Below, one piece after another: positions 53,369 to 61,890 of a DNA stretch of 64,000 nucleotides. The stretch is from NCBI RefSeq assembly GCF_013410745.1, contig NZ_JACCFY010000001.1:1488001-1552000 (forward strand), given 5' to 3'. This DNA is from Nesterenkonia xinjiangensis (GTDB lineage: Bacteria > Actinomycetota > Actinomycetes > Actinomycetales > Micrococcaceae). Positions within the stretch are counted from its first letter, which is position 1, and each line of letters begins with the position of its first letter. The translations under genes and the position numbers were made by a program. Under the pieces are notes generated by a model. It did not search any database, was not told the origin of the DNA, and was given only the letters and a program-made list of their open reading frames with translations.

Positions 53369-55096
53369 TCACTGGACGCCGCTGGCTTGCAGCTGCTGCT
53401 CTGCCAGCCGGCGATAGACCTCATCCGACTCCATCAGCTCTGCGTGAGTCCCGATCGCGCGCACAGCTCCTCGGTCGAGCACGATGATCCGATCGGCCCG
53501 GAGCACTGTGGAGATCCTGTGGGCGATGGTGACGACCGCACGTTGCTGGGCCGCATCGATGACCGCGTCACGGAGCGCCGCCTCGGTGTCACTGTCGAGG
53601 TGGGCAGTCACCTCATCGAGGAGCACCACCTCAGGCTGCTGCAGGAGGGTGCGGGCGATGGCCAGACGCTGCCGCTGCCCGCCGGAGAGGCCGAGGCCTC
53701 GTTCCCCCAGCTCCGTATCGAGCCCTTGCGGCAGAGACTCGACGAAGTCCTTGAGGCTGGACAGCCGCAGGACCTCCTCGATCTGCCGGTCTTCCGCTTC
53801 CGGACGAGCATAGACCAGGTTCTCTCGGATGGTCCCGCGCAGCAGAGGAGCGTCCTGCTCCACATAGCCGACCTTGGTCCTGAGCTGATCCAAGGACATG
53901 TCGGCGACATCGACGCCGCTCACGCTCACCGCGCCCCGGTCAGCGCGATGGAATCGTTCGACTAGCTGGAAGAGACTCGTCTTCCCGGCGCCGGACGGTC
54001 CGACGATGGCGGTGAGCCCTGTGCGAGGCACGGAGAAGGTCACATCGCGAAGTGCTGGCGACCCGTCCTCGTAGGAGAACCACACACTCTCGAACGCGAC
54101 CGCTGCGTCCACCATCTCGACACGGGTGCTGTCCTCAGCTGCTCCGGCTGCCTGCGGTTCTTCCTCCTGCGGCAGCTCGGCCAGCTCCGTGATGCGCTGG
54201 ACTGCGGCCCGGCCCTGTTGGATCTGCCCCAGCGCCAGGAAGAGCATCACCAGCGGGGACACCAGGTAGAAGAGGTACATGACGAATGCGGTCAGATCGG
54301 CTGCGTGCAGCTCACCGGTCGTCACACGGGCCATCCCCCACGCGATGACGACCGCCAGCGAGAGCTGGGTGCCTACGTTCATCGCGGGCTGCAGCAGCGC
54401 TCCGAGAGCGGTCACGCGGATCCCGCTCTGACGAGCTGAGTCCGCCAGACCTTCGAGGCGCTCTGTCTCACGCGCCTCGGCCCGGGATGCCTTCACCGTG
54501 GTGATGGCCCCGAGCACGCGCTGCAGGCCCGACCCGAAGGCACTGGTGTCCGTTCGGTTGACCAGGGACGCGACCCTCACCTGACGAGCGATCACCAACG
54601 AGACGAGGCTGGCTGCTCCGAGGCAGATGAGGGTCGCCACCAGCAGCTGCCAGTCGATCCACGCCATGAAGATGACACCGCCCACCACCATGAAGAGGGA
54701 ACTCACCAGCTGGGCGAGTGCTTGGGTGATCACCATGCACGCCAAGGTGGTGTCACCGACCATGCGGGTGAAGATGTCTCCGGACTCCATCCGTTGGAAG
54801 GCGGCGACCCTGCTGCGCAGCAGACGCCCCGCCAGAAGGTTCCGCACATCGAACACGATGTTTTCGCCGGCGCGTCCGATGAGGTAAGCGTTCGCCGCCG
54901 ACATGGCGGCATCGAGGATGAACAGGCCGACGATCCAGAGGATGGGCCCGGAGATGGAGTCCCCCTCCGCAACGGCCCTGATGAGGATGCCGACGAACAG
55001 CGGCTGGGCGAGGGAGGCGGCCGCACCCACGAGTCCGGCGGCGATGCCTGCGAGGAGGAGGGCCCGGTGTCCGGAGATGATCCGCACAAGGTTCAT
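53369..55096 (-). CDS. ABC exporter with fused permease and ATPase
   Basis: Half-transporter of 575 residues. Six helices (about 1-310, exporter fold) and an ATPase domain with Walker A VGPSGAGKTS, signature LSGGQRQRLAIART, Walker B VVLLDEVTAHLD and H-loop IAHRISTV. No peptidase C39 domain is fused to its N-terminus. It overlaps the methyltransferase gene by four bases (ATGA), so it is probably the exporter of the modified peptide. LinT/CypT of linaridins is the closest functional analogue by position. Confidence 0.85.
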   Translation of the reverse strand: MNLVRIISGHRALLLAGIAAGLVGAAASLAQPLFVGILIRAVAEGDSISGPILWIVGLFILDAAMSAANAYLIGRAGENIVFDVRNLLAGRLLRSRVAAFQRMESGDIFTRMVGDTTLACMVITQALAQLVSSLFMVVGGVIFMAWIDWQLLVATLICLGAASLVSLVIARQVRVASLVNRTDTSAFGSGLQRVLGAITTVKASRAEARETERLEGLADSARQSGIRVTALGALLQPAMNVGTQLSLAVVIAWGMARVTTGELHAADLTAFVMYLFYLVSPLVMLFLALGQIQQGRAAVQRITELAELPQEEEPQAAGAAEDSTRVEMVDAAVAFESVWFSYEDGSPALRDVTFSVPRTGLTAIVGPSGAGKTSLFQLVERFHRADRGAVSVSGVDVADMSLDQLRTKVGYVEQDAPLLRGTIRENLVYARPEAEDRQIEEVLRLSSLKDFVESLPQGLDTELGERGLGLSGGQRQRLAIARTLLQQPEVVLLDEVTAHLDSDTEAALRDAVIDAAQQRAVVTIAHRISTVLRADRIIVLDRGAVRAIGTHAELMESDEVYRRLAEQQLQASGVQ

Positions 55097-55845
55097 GACG
55101 GCTTGCGGTACGTCGCGATGAACATCAGGGATTGCTCCGCATAGGGACTGCGAAGTGGGTCAGACCACGAACCGTCCGGCTCCAGGCCAGCGAGGTGCGC
55201 ATAGGCGTCGGTGTCCTCGGGCGTGATCAGCCGGAGGACCTCGGTGCCGATCCTATGCGTTCCATCCGCTTCGAACCAGATCTGCGAACAGTGCCAGAGA
55301 TCATCGGGCAGCAGGGTCGCGTGAGTCTGGAGACCTGTGTTGCGCTCCGGGTAGGGGAAGAAGAGCGTCGTCCTCGTCTTTCCTTCATGCAGGCCCACAC
55401 ATCCCGGACGGTTGTGTGCTTCGAGGACGAGACGGCCACCAGGAATCAGCAGGTCGGCGGCGCGCTGGACCGCCTGCTGCTGCTCTTCCCGAGACAGCAC
55501 CAGGGACAGTGCCGAGCACACGATGTAGATGAGACCGAATCGCCGATGGTCGGTGTAGGTGCGCATGTCCCCGTAGCGGGGGACCACGAGATCCTCCCCG
55601 CACTCCTCTTGCAGGGCGTCGAGCATCAGGCTGGAGCTGTCAACGCCCACGACCTGCCCGACCCGTCTGGCCAGAGGGACCGCGATGCGCCCGGTGCCGA
55701 CACCGAGCTCAAGCGTTCCACTGGCAGGATCTGGGTGCTGGCCCGCGAGGAACTCCGCCAGCACCTCCGCCGACTCGTCCTTGCGGAAGACCCGGTCGTA
55801 CCAGCCCTCGAACTGTTCGGCGTAGCCTGTGTCCTGCACAGTCAT
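55093..55845 (-). CDS. SAM-dependent methyltransferase of the RiPP cluster
   Basis: Class I methyltransferase of 250 residues with motif I LELGVGTGRIAVPL (45-58), acidic loop GVDSSS and motif IV-like LIYIVCSALSLVLS. The N-terminal segment GYAEQFEGWYDRVFRKDE resembles small-molecule and peptide methylases. By analogy with CypM in cypemycin, which dimethylates the N-terminal Ala of the core, it could methylate the predicted Ala-Thr-Pro amino terminus of the two cores. AAAGGA upstream; overlaps the exporter. Confidence 0.75.
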   Translation of the reverse strand: MTVQDTGYAEQFEGWYDRVFRKDESAEVLAEFLAGQHPDPASGTLELGVGTGRIAVPLARRVGQVVGVDSSSLMLDALQEECGEDLVVPRYGDMRTYTDHRRFGLIYIVCSALSLVLSREEQQQAVQRAADLLIPGGRLVLEAHNRPGCVGLHEGKTRTTLFFPYPERNTGLQTHATLLPDDLWHCSQIWFEADGTHRIGTEVLRLITPEDTDAYAHLAGLEPDGSWSDPLRSPYAEQSLMFIATYRKPS

Positions 55846-55894
55846 CGAGTCTCGTCCTTTCTCCGTCGTATTGATCGGGCATGGTGGGGCGTCC

Positions 55895-56482
55895 TCAGGC
55901 GACGGGGACGAGTCTGCGTTCATCAGCGCCGTCCATTCCCACATAGGGCGAGACGAAGAGGATCTCAGGCTCCTCGTCAGGGTCATGGCCGCTCGCCCGC
56001 ACCATGGATATCTGGAATCCCTTGATGCGGCCGAGGTCATCGGACCTCTCGGCGATCTCTCGGCGGATGAAGTTCACCAGCAGGCGGTAGGACGCGGTGA
56101 CCTTGATGACCTCGAAACCCTTGTCCATCCTCTGGAGGATCTCGCTGCACACGTCGAACACCGCCTTCTCGCCCCTGCGCGTGGCGAACCAGAACGCCTG
56201 GTGCATCCGTCGATCAGCGATGAGCTCGATGCTCTGCCACCTCGACGTCTCACCGTCGACGTCCAGCGTCCGGAAGAGGTAGTGATAGTCGTGGGTCGCC
56301 GGGTTGGGTGCGAAGAACTTCCAGTTGGGCAGCACGGAGAAGTGGTCTCGGAGCTGGAGCCGATTGAAGACGGGATTGGGATGCTGGGTCGCGACGGTGG
56401 CGACGAGAAGGGCGGAACCCGCGATCCGCGCTGCCGCACCACGCCCTGTGAACAGCGCCCTGCACTGAGCTGCGACGTTCAT
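55895..56482 (-). CDS. SdpA-like/LinL-like small protein
   Basis: Protein of 195 residues with one N-terminal hydrophobic helix, then a soluble domain. The segment LRDHFSVLPNWKFFAPNPATH is like the W-x-F-F-x-NP segment of SdpA in the Bacillus SDP toxin system; in linaridin clusters a small membrane-linked protein (LinL) accompanies the hydrolase fusion. Its start overlaps the stop of the fusion gene by four bases (ATGA), so it probably acts with that protein. Function is inferred only by context. Confidence 0.5.
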   Translation of the reverse strand: MNVAAQCRALFTGRGAAARIAGSALLVATVATQHPNPVFNRLQLRDHFSVLPNWKFFAPNPATHDYHYLFRTLDVDGETSRWQSIELIADRRMHQAFWFATRRGEKAVFDVCSEILQRMDKGFEVIKVTASYRLLVNFIRREIAERSDDLGRIKGFQISMVRASGHDPDEEPEILFVSPYVGMDGADERRLVPVA

Positions 56483-58407
56483 CCGAGCACCTCGACCTTC
56501 CTCGTGTCATGGCCATCGGTCCGTGCGAGATCCACATCCGAATCTGCCGACGGCTCCATGAGATCAACGTGTCGGGAGCGCTGGAGATGGGCGATGATGA
56601 CGTCTGCGACAAGGTGCGCGTGCCGCGCATTGGTCAACATGCTGTCGTGGTCCGTTCCGGGGATGACGCGCAGCTCACTGGACGGATCATCATGGGTCCT
56701 CACCAACTCCTCGTACATCGCCAGCTGCTCGGCATCCTGATCGACCGTATTCTGGGCTGCGACGACGACACCGCACGCAGCGATGGGGTCGACGTCGGCG
56801 GAGTGACTGCGGAAGTCCTTCTCCACCGCACGCCACTCTCGGGATGCCGCACTCCACAACCGAGCATCGGAGTATTGGGCGAAGACCTTGTCACGATACG
56901 CCGGCGGGAGACTGTCCAGCCACCGGGGTCGGCTCATCAGGATCCCCGTTCCCAGGCGCAGCGCCCAGGTCGCCGTCGTGAGCGCACCGTGGAGGTTCCG
57001 CGCGCCCAGGTCCTGTGCTTCTGAGCGTTGGAGCTCAGCAGGATGGGACGGGTCCAGGTACACCAGAGCCTCGAGAGTCTCGGGATCCATCTCGGAGGCA
57101 GCGCGCCGGATGATCTCACCACCCAACGAATGCCCCACCAGGGCGACCTTCCGACCGCTTGGGGCCGTCACCGCATGGCAGAGGTCGAGGAGGTCGTCCA
57201 CTGACTCCTGAAGCGTGTAGTCGGCACGGGATCTCCGCCGACTGCCTGCATACCCGGCTCGCGCATAGACGATCAGACCGCAGTCCGTCTCTGTGACGAT
57301 CTTCTCGCTGATCCAGGCGAAGTGTTCGGCGGTCGCGGCAAGACCCGCGACGAAGATCACGATGGGGGACTCTCCATCAGGCGTGCCTCCAGACTCGAAC
57401 TGGAGCTCGTTGCCGTGGCGCGTGGTGATCCTGCGGGATGTCCCCCATCCCTGAAGCGTCTTGAGCCGCTTCTGCACGGCCACTGTCCCGGCGACAGCCG
57501 CGGAGACCCCTAGGGCCACCAGGGCTGCGGGGACCATGCGGTCGTCCCTGCCAGCGATGACGGGATGGGACCTGGGAGTCGAGGTATAGGCGACGAAGGG
57601 ATGCATCGAGGGGAATGCCGTCATGAACCGTCCCAGTCCCATGACGAAGCCGTTGGCGACGTGGAAGGATGCCGCAGAGGCCAAGAACGGTCGCGCAAAC
57701 CGTCCACCTGCCACGTAGACGAGGGGAAACAGACACTCCATGGCGAGAACCCCGTGCTGGATCATCGTGGAGGCCCGCGGATGCTGCTTGGAGAATCTGT
57801 AGACCTTCTCGAAGCCATAGGTCTTGGTCCGCATGACTCCAGGCAGGGCTTCGCCGCTGCGCCACTTGTCACCCAGCAGCTTCACCCAGCCCGACGCGGC
57901 GTAGGAGAGGTTGGCCTGGATCGCCACATACCAGAGCAGCGCATCCTGAGTCTGGGGGGACGAGCTCAGACGAGCCGCACCCGTGGCTGACTGCACCAGA
58001 AGAGAGACCTGGTCGGACCCGTCGGTGCCGAATCGGTGTCGGGGATAGAGGATGGCGGTGATGCCGCTGAGCGCCAGGTTGCCTGCGCCGCGCCATCGAC
58101 TGTTCCCGGGCAGCATCATCGCGATGCTCACGGCCGCCCGGGTCACGTGGAGTCCCACGGTGACCCGACGGTCTCCGACCAGATCCAACACACACCGGAA
58201 CATCGGATTGTCGACTGCTTCCTCCTCCCTCATGATCTCCCAGTCATTCAGCCCACCCTTCTCAAGGTGGCGACGCTGGCTGAGGTACTCCAGGGACGAC
58301 GTCAGAGTCGTCGCGGCGACCAGGCGTTCGGAGATGCCGAGCGCACGATCACGAGATACGGGGATCGGGCTGAAGACAGCGGAGACCAGTTTCCGGGCCA
58401 GATTCAC
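56479..58407 (-). CDS. HTTM-like membrane domain fused to alpha/beta hydrolase (LinH-like)
   Basis: Protein of 642 residues. Residues 1-320 contain several helices with NLSYAASGWVKLLGDKWRSG and FHVANGFVMGLGRFMTAFPS, the conserved pattern of HTTM/SdpB-type membrane proteins related to vitamin K carboxylases. Residues 325-620 form an alpha/beta hydrolase with GHSLGGE (S427), the oxyanion loop FVAGLAATAEHF and PGTDHDSML containing the likely catalytic His. As I recall, linaridin clusters carry a membrane-hydrolase fusion (LinH) needed for modification of core residues. It overlaps the SdpA-like gene and lies downstream of the two precursor genes. Confidence 0.7.
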   Translation of the reverse strand: MNLARKLVSAVFSPIPVSRDRALGISERLVAATTLTSSLEYLSQRRHLEKGGLNDWEIMREEEAVDNPMFRCVLDLVGDRRVTVGLHVTRAAVSIAMMLPGNSRWRGAGNLALSGITAILYPRHRFGTDGSDQVSLLVQSATGAARLSSSPQTQDALLWYVAIQANLSYAASGWVKLLGDKWRSGEALPGVMRTKTYGFEKVYRFSKQHPRASTMIQHGVLAMECLFPLVYVAGGRFARPFLASAASFHVANGFVMGLGRFMTAFPSMHPFVAYTSTPRSHPVIAGRDDRMVPAALVALGVSAAVAGTVAVQKRLKTLQGWGTSRRITTRHGNELQFESGGTPDGESPIVIFVAGLAATAEHFAWISEKIVTETDCGLIVYARAGYAGSRRRSRADYTLQESVDDLLDLCHAVTAPSGRKVALVGHSLGGEIIRRAASEMDPETLEALVYLDPSHPAELQRSEAQDLGARNLHGALTTATWALRLGTGILMSRPRWLDSLPPAYRDKVFAQYSDARLWSAASREWRAVEKDFRSHSADVDPIAACGVVVAAQNTVDQDAEQLAMYEELVRTHDDPSSELRVIPGTDHDSMLTNARHAHLVADVIIAHLQRSRHVDLMEPSADSDVDLARTDGHDTRKVEVLG

Positions 58408-58443
58408 GGGGTGGTCCTTGCGGTAAAGGGGTTCGATGGAGAA

Positions 58444-58484
58444 GAGGCCTCCGGGACACAGAAGCTCTGCATCCCGGAGACCTC
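58444..58484 (-). promoter_or_regulatory. Hairpin between precursor genes and modification genes
   Basis: On the minus-strand transcript GAGGUCUCCGGGA pairs with UCCCGGAGGCCUC to give a 13-pair stem with one G-U pair and a 15-base loop. There is no long U-tract after it. It sits between the second precursor stop and the start of the fusion gene. It may act as attenuator or RNA stabiliser, keeping precursor mRNA more abundant than enzyme mRNA. Confidence 0.55.
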
Positions 58485-58537
58485 AGGACGGGCCGGCTCA
58501 TGCACAACCCAGCGTGGGACCGAATGCGTCCGGTGAG

Positions 58538-58729
58538 TCAGCCGTTGGCGCCGGCGTGCTCACGTCCCAGGTCATAGGCCTGAAGTGTGATCCACGCGTA
58601 CCCGGCAGCGCCGGCGAAGGCTGCGGGCGTCGCCATGACCGGCCCCAGCTTGGCACCGGACATGCGACTGTCCTCGGTCAATGCGGACTCGGTCTCGCTC
58701 TCCAGCTTCTCCTCAATGCGGGCGATCAT
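58538..58729 (-). CDS. Candidate RiPP precursor peptide B
   Basis: Peptide of 63 residues. A charged leader (about 1-32, many Glu, Lys, Arg) is followed by GPVMATPAAF, and a C-terminal part with aromatic and aliphatic residues (AGYAWITLQAY) and a polar tail. The octapeptide PVMATPAA is shared with the peptide at 58840-59040. If processed before Ala as in cypemycin, whose core starts Ala-Thr-Pro, the core is 31 residues with two Thr and no Cys or Ser. GAGAGG precedes the ATG. Confidence 0.65.
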   Translation of the reverse strand: MIARIEEKLESETESALTEDSRMSGAKLGPVMATPAAFAGAAGYAWITLQAYDLGREHAGANG

Positions 58730-58839
58730 GTCGTCCTCTCTGAAATCATCGTGATCCGGTTGATGAGCCTGGCGACCAGCCCGTCAGCAGGGCCTCGGAC
58801 ACATGTCCGGCACTGTGTCGACGGTCGGTCACGACCAGG

Positions 58840-59040
58840 TCAGTTGACCGTGCGGCCCACGGTGTAGGCGACGCCCACACCGGTGACTCCCGCAGCCGCG
58901 GCTCCCACGACCTTCTTCCCGGCGAGGGCCGCCACCACCGCGGCGGGTGTCGCCATGACCGGCGTCCCCTCCCGACGGAAGCCTTCGGTGAGTGATCCCA
59001 GTTCCTGCTCGTTCATGAATGCGGCGATGTTTTCTGACAT
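58840..59040 (-). CDS. Candidate RiPP precursor peptide A
   Basis: Peptide of 66 residues, first gene of the apparent cluster. Leader MSENIAAFMNEQELGSLTEG plus nine residues, then the motif GTPVMATPAA, then a hydrophobic core of 37 residues with GKKVVGAAAAG and Thr at four places (T31, T53, T60, T64) and no Cys or Ser. The hydrophobic Gly/Ala-rich core would be membrane active. GGGGAG precedes the ATG. It resembles precursor B only in the PVMATPAA motif and general layout. Confidence 0.65.
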   Translation of the reverse strand: MSENIAAFMNEQELGSLTEGFRREGTPVMATPAAVVAALAGKKVVGAAAAGVTGVGVAYTVGRTVN

Positions 59041-59123
59041 AACTCTCCCCAATCTTATTCAGCAGACTTGACATAATCGAGAGGCCACCGAACGGCCCGT
59101 CGATCACGAATGACGCTACAGAC

Positions 59124-59188
59124 GCGTTCAGTTCCCGCCAAGACTAATGCGCGTATTTTGAGGAACTCGAAAGGTTGCGTTCAGCTCC
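59124..59188. promoter_or_regulatory. Direct repeats upstream of the RiPP cluster
   Basis: GCGTTCAGTTCC at 59124-59135 and GCGTTCAGCTCC at 59177-59188 match in 11 of 12 bases and lie 53 bases apart (about five helical turns) in an AT-richer region upstream of precursor A. This spacing puts both on the same DNA face and suggests binding of a regulator. No cluster-specific regulator gene is seen. Confidence 0.45.
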
Positions 59189-59252
59189 TGTTAAGGGTGG
59201 ACGCCCGCTCCATCATGATGTCCGGCGCCTCCGCCCGGCATCGCCGCTGACC

Positions 59253-60560
59253 TCACCGCCAGCGTGGAGCGCGGCCGTAGGTGATCGCCCGCACCGGCGC
59301 CTCCAGGGGGCCGGTGCGGAAACCGGCCATCCAGAGACGAGAGGCCAGCAGCTGGACCAGCCAGAGGGCGAGGACGATCCCGCCGACCTGCAGTGCGGTC
59401 AGCTGGCCGGCCAAGCCGAGACCCAGGGCGGAGAAGATCAGCGCCAGCACCAGTGACTGTCCCAGGTAGTTGGTCAGCGACATGCGCCCGGCCGGGGCGA
59501 GGGCGGCGGTGAGCCAGCCGAATGCCGGGCTGCGGAACACCAGCAGGGCAAGGATCACGTAGCCCAGGGACTGGACTGGGCCTCCGGTGAGGGTCAGGGC
59601 CTGCGCCAGCAGGAGCTGGACCATGCTGGGCTCCCCGCCGGCCACCGACCCGGGGGCGCCCCAGTCCAGCCAGGCGGCGGTCCCGGAGATCAGCAGACCC
59701 ACCGTCAGGGCCGGCACCATGATGGCCACCAGGCGGCCGGTGGGCACCTCACGAGCGACGATCCGCTCCAGCAGCTGCGAACGCCCGACCACCAGTCCGA
59801 TCAGGAACGCAGCGAGGACCATGATCCCCTGCCCGAACAGGATCATGGGGCCCATGAACGCATAGGTCTGCAGCTGGAAGCCCAGATAGGAGCCGATGGT
59901 CCCGGTATAGGCGGCGACGGCGGCATCGGCGTCACCGCCGGCCATCATGGCGTCGTCGAAGCCGGGGGTGCCTTCGGCCAGCAGCATGATGCCGCTGATC
60001 CCGAACATGAACAGGGCGACCACCCCGTAGAGAAGCCCGGCGAGGATCAGCGCAGTGCGGGTGCGGATGCGGCGCATGCCCAGCAGCGCGAAGCCCAGCA
60101 GCGCATAGGCCAACAGGATGTCGCCCACGAAGAGCAAGCTCCCGTGCAGCACGCCCAGCACCGCCAGGGTGATGAAGCGGCGCACCGATCGGCCCACCTC
60201 CGAGACTCCGGCCCGATGTGCCGAGGCCCACTGCATCACGAAGGAGAGCCCGAAGAGGAAGGAGAAGACCACATAGGACTTCGCCTCGAAGAGCAGAGTC
60301 GCGGTGAAGGCCGTCAGCTGGTCGCCGGCGCTCTGGATCTCGCGGTGGAACTCCCCGGTGCTCAGCTGCCCCGGCTCGGCGAAGAACCAGATGTTGACCG
60401 AGAGGATGCCCAGCAGCGCCACCGCCCGCAGGGCGTCGACGGCGATGAGCCGCGGCGGCCGAGCGGGCTGGGTCCCGCTCGGCATAGGCAGGCTGGAGCC
60501 GCCGTCGTCGTCGATGTGCCGCTCCCTGCCGAGGGTGCCTTCCGGCTGATGTCCGCTCAT
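59253..60560 (-). CDS. DUF418 family membrane protein
   Basis: Polytopic membrane protein of about 435 residues with ten or eleven helices. The DUF418 family features are RLIAVDALRAVALLGILSVNI near the N-terminus and the C-terminal LAPAGRMSLTNYLGQSL. Acyltransferase-like or transport functions have been guessed for the family; none is proven. Alternative starts exist at 60596 and 60485. Confidence 0.82.
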   Translation of the reverse strand: MSGHQPEGTLGRERHIDDDGGSSLPMPSGTQPARPPRLIAVDALRAVALLGILSVNIWFFAEPGQLSTGEFHREIQSAGDQLTAFTATLLFEAKSYVVFSFLFGLSFVMQWASAHRAGVSEVGRSVRRFITLAVLGVLHGSLLFVGDILLAYALLGFALLGMRRIRTRTALILAGLLYGVVALFMFGISGIMLLAEGTPGFDDAMMAGGDADAAVAAYTGTIGSYLGFQLQTYAFMGPMILFGQGIMVLAAFLIGLVVGRSQLLERIVAREVPTGRLVAIMVPALTVGLLISGTAAWLDWGAPGSVAGGEPSMVQLLLAQALTLTGGPVQSLGYVILALLVFRSPAFGWLTAALAPAGRMSLTNYLGQSLVLALIFSALGLGLAGQLTALQVGGIVLALWLVQLLASRLWMAGFRTGPLEAPVRAITYGRAPRWR

Positions 60561-60628
60561 GGGACTCAGCGTAGGGACGTCGCAGCCGCGGCTCATCCCC
60601 CCGAAGGATGATCCCGCCCCTCAGCGCC

Positions 60629-61714
60629 TCAGCGCTCGACGTCCCCCCGGATGAACGCCTCCACACGGTCCCGGGCGACGCTGTCGTGCAGCTGCTCGGG
60701 CGGGGACTTCATGAAGTAGCTCGACGCCGAGACCAGCGGGCCCCCGATGCCGCGGTCCAGGCCGATCTTCGCGGCACGCACGGCGTCGATGATGACCCCG
60801 GCGGAGTTCGGCGAGTCCCAGACCTCGAGCTTGTACTCCAGCGCCACCGGGGCGTCGCCGAAGTTGCGGCCCTCCAGACGCACATAGGCCCATTTGCGGT
60901 CGTCCAGCCACTGCACGTAGTCGGAGGGGCCGATGTGCACGTCCTCCGCCTGCAGGTCTGCGCTGGTGTTGGAGGTGACCGCCTGGGTCTTGGAGACCTT
61001 CTTCGACTCCAGCCGGTCCCGCTCCAGCATGTTCTTGAAGTCCATGTTGCCACCCACGTTAAGCTGATAGGTGCGGTCCAGGATCACCCCGCGGGACTCG
61101 AAGAGCGCCGCCATCTCACGGTGGGTGATGGTCGCCCCGATCTGCGACTTGATGTCGTCTCCGACGATCGGCACCCCCGCCTCGGTGAACTTCTGCGCCC
61201 ACTCCTCCGTCCCGGCGATGAACACCGGCAGCGCGTTGACGAAGGCGGCACCGGCGTCGATGGCGGCCTGTGCGTAGTAGCAGGCCGCCTCCTCGGAGCC
61301 CACCGGCAGGTAGCAGACCACGACGTCGACCTCGGCCGCCTGCAGCGTCGCGACCACGTCGACCGGCTCGGCAGAGGACTCGGTGATGGTCTCCCGGTAG
61401 TAGCGGCCCAGTCCGTCCAGGGTGGGCCCGCGCTGGACGGTCACTCCGGTGGGCGGGACGTCGGCGATGGTGATCGTGTTGTTCTCACTGGCGTCGATGG
61501 CCTTCGAGAGGTCCAGGCCCACCTTGGCCTCGTCGACGTCGAAGGCCGCCACGAACTGCACGTCGGAGACGTGATAATCACCGAACTCGACGTGCATCAG
61601 CCCGGGCACCTGCTGATCGGCCGGGGCGTCCTTGTAGTACTCCACGCCTTGGATCAGCGAGGCGGCGCAGTTGCCGACGCCGACGACGGCGACGCGGATG
61701 GGGTTCGTGGCCAC
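60629..61714 (-). CDS. ino1: Inositol-3-phosphate synthase
   Basis: Converts glucose 6-phosphate to 1L-myo-inositol 1-phosphate, the entry to phosphatidylinositol and mycothiol in actinobacteria. It has 361 residues and starts at GTG with AAGGAG seven bases upstream. NAD-binding motif [16 protein letters not shown]. Conserved [27 protein letters not shown] and SNTSADLQ (Lys and Asn of the active site) are typical. Confidence 0.93.
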   Translation of the reverse strand: MATNPIRVAVVGVGNCAASLIQGVEYYKDAPADQQVPGLMHVEFGDYHVSDVQFVAAFDVDEAKVGLDLSKAIDASENNTITIADVPPTGVTVQRGPTLDGLGRYYRETITESSAEPVDVVATLQAAEVDVVVCYLPVGSEEAACYYAQAAIDAGAAFVNALPVFIAGTEEWAQKFTEAGVPIVGDDIKSQIGATITHREMAALFESRGVILDRTYQLNVGGNMDFKNMLERDRLESKKVSKTQAVTSNTSADLQAEDVHIGPSDYVQWLDDRKWAYVRLEGRNFGDAPVALEYKLEVWDSPNSAGVIIDAVRAAKIGLDRGIGGPLVSASSYFMKSPPEQLHDSVARDRVEAFIRGDVER

Positions 61715-61890
61715 GTGGTCACTCCTTGGTTCTCGGGTCTCTGGGACGCGTGCGGATCGCACAGCGGGGCCGACGGTGTCACCGTCGGCCGATCCCTTCA
61801 GCCGACGTTCACCAGCCTGTCATTATTCCTCATCAGGCCCGCATCCCGGTGAGGCTCACGCAGTCAGTCGCGGGTCTTAGAGTGGTGCCG

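Noticed and set aside
58840-59040. Class II bacteriocin with double-glycine leader
   Set aside because: There is no GG cleavage site and no C39-peptidase transporter; the Ala-Thr-Pro motif and modification genes fit a RiPP better.
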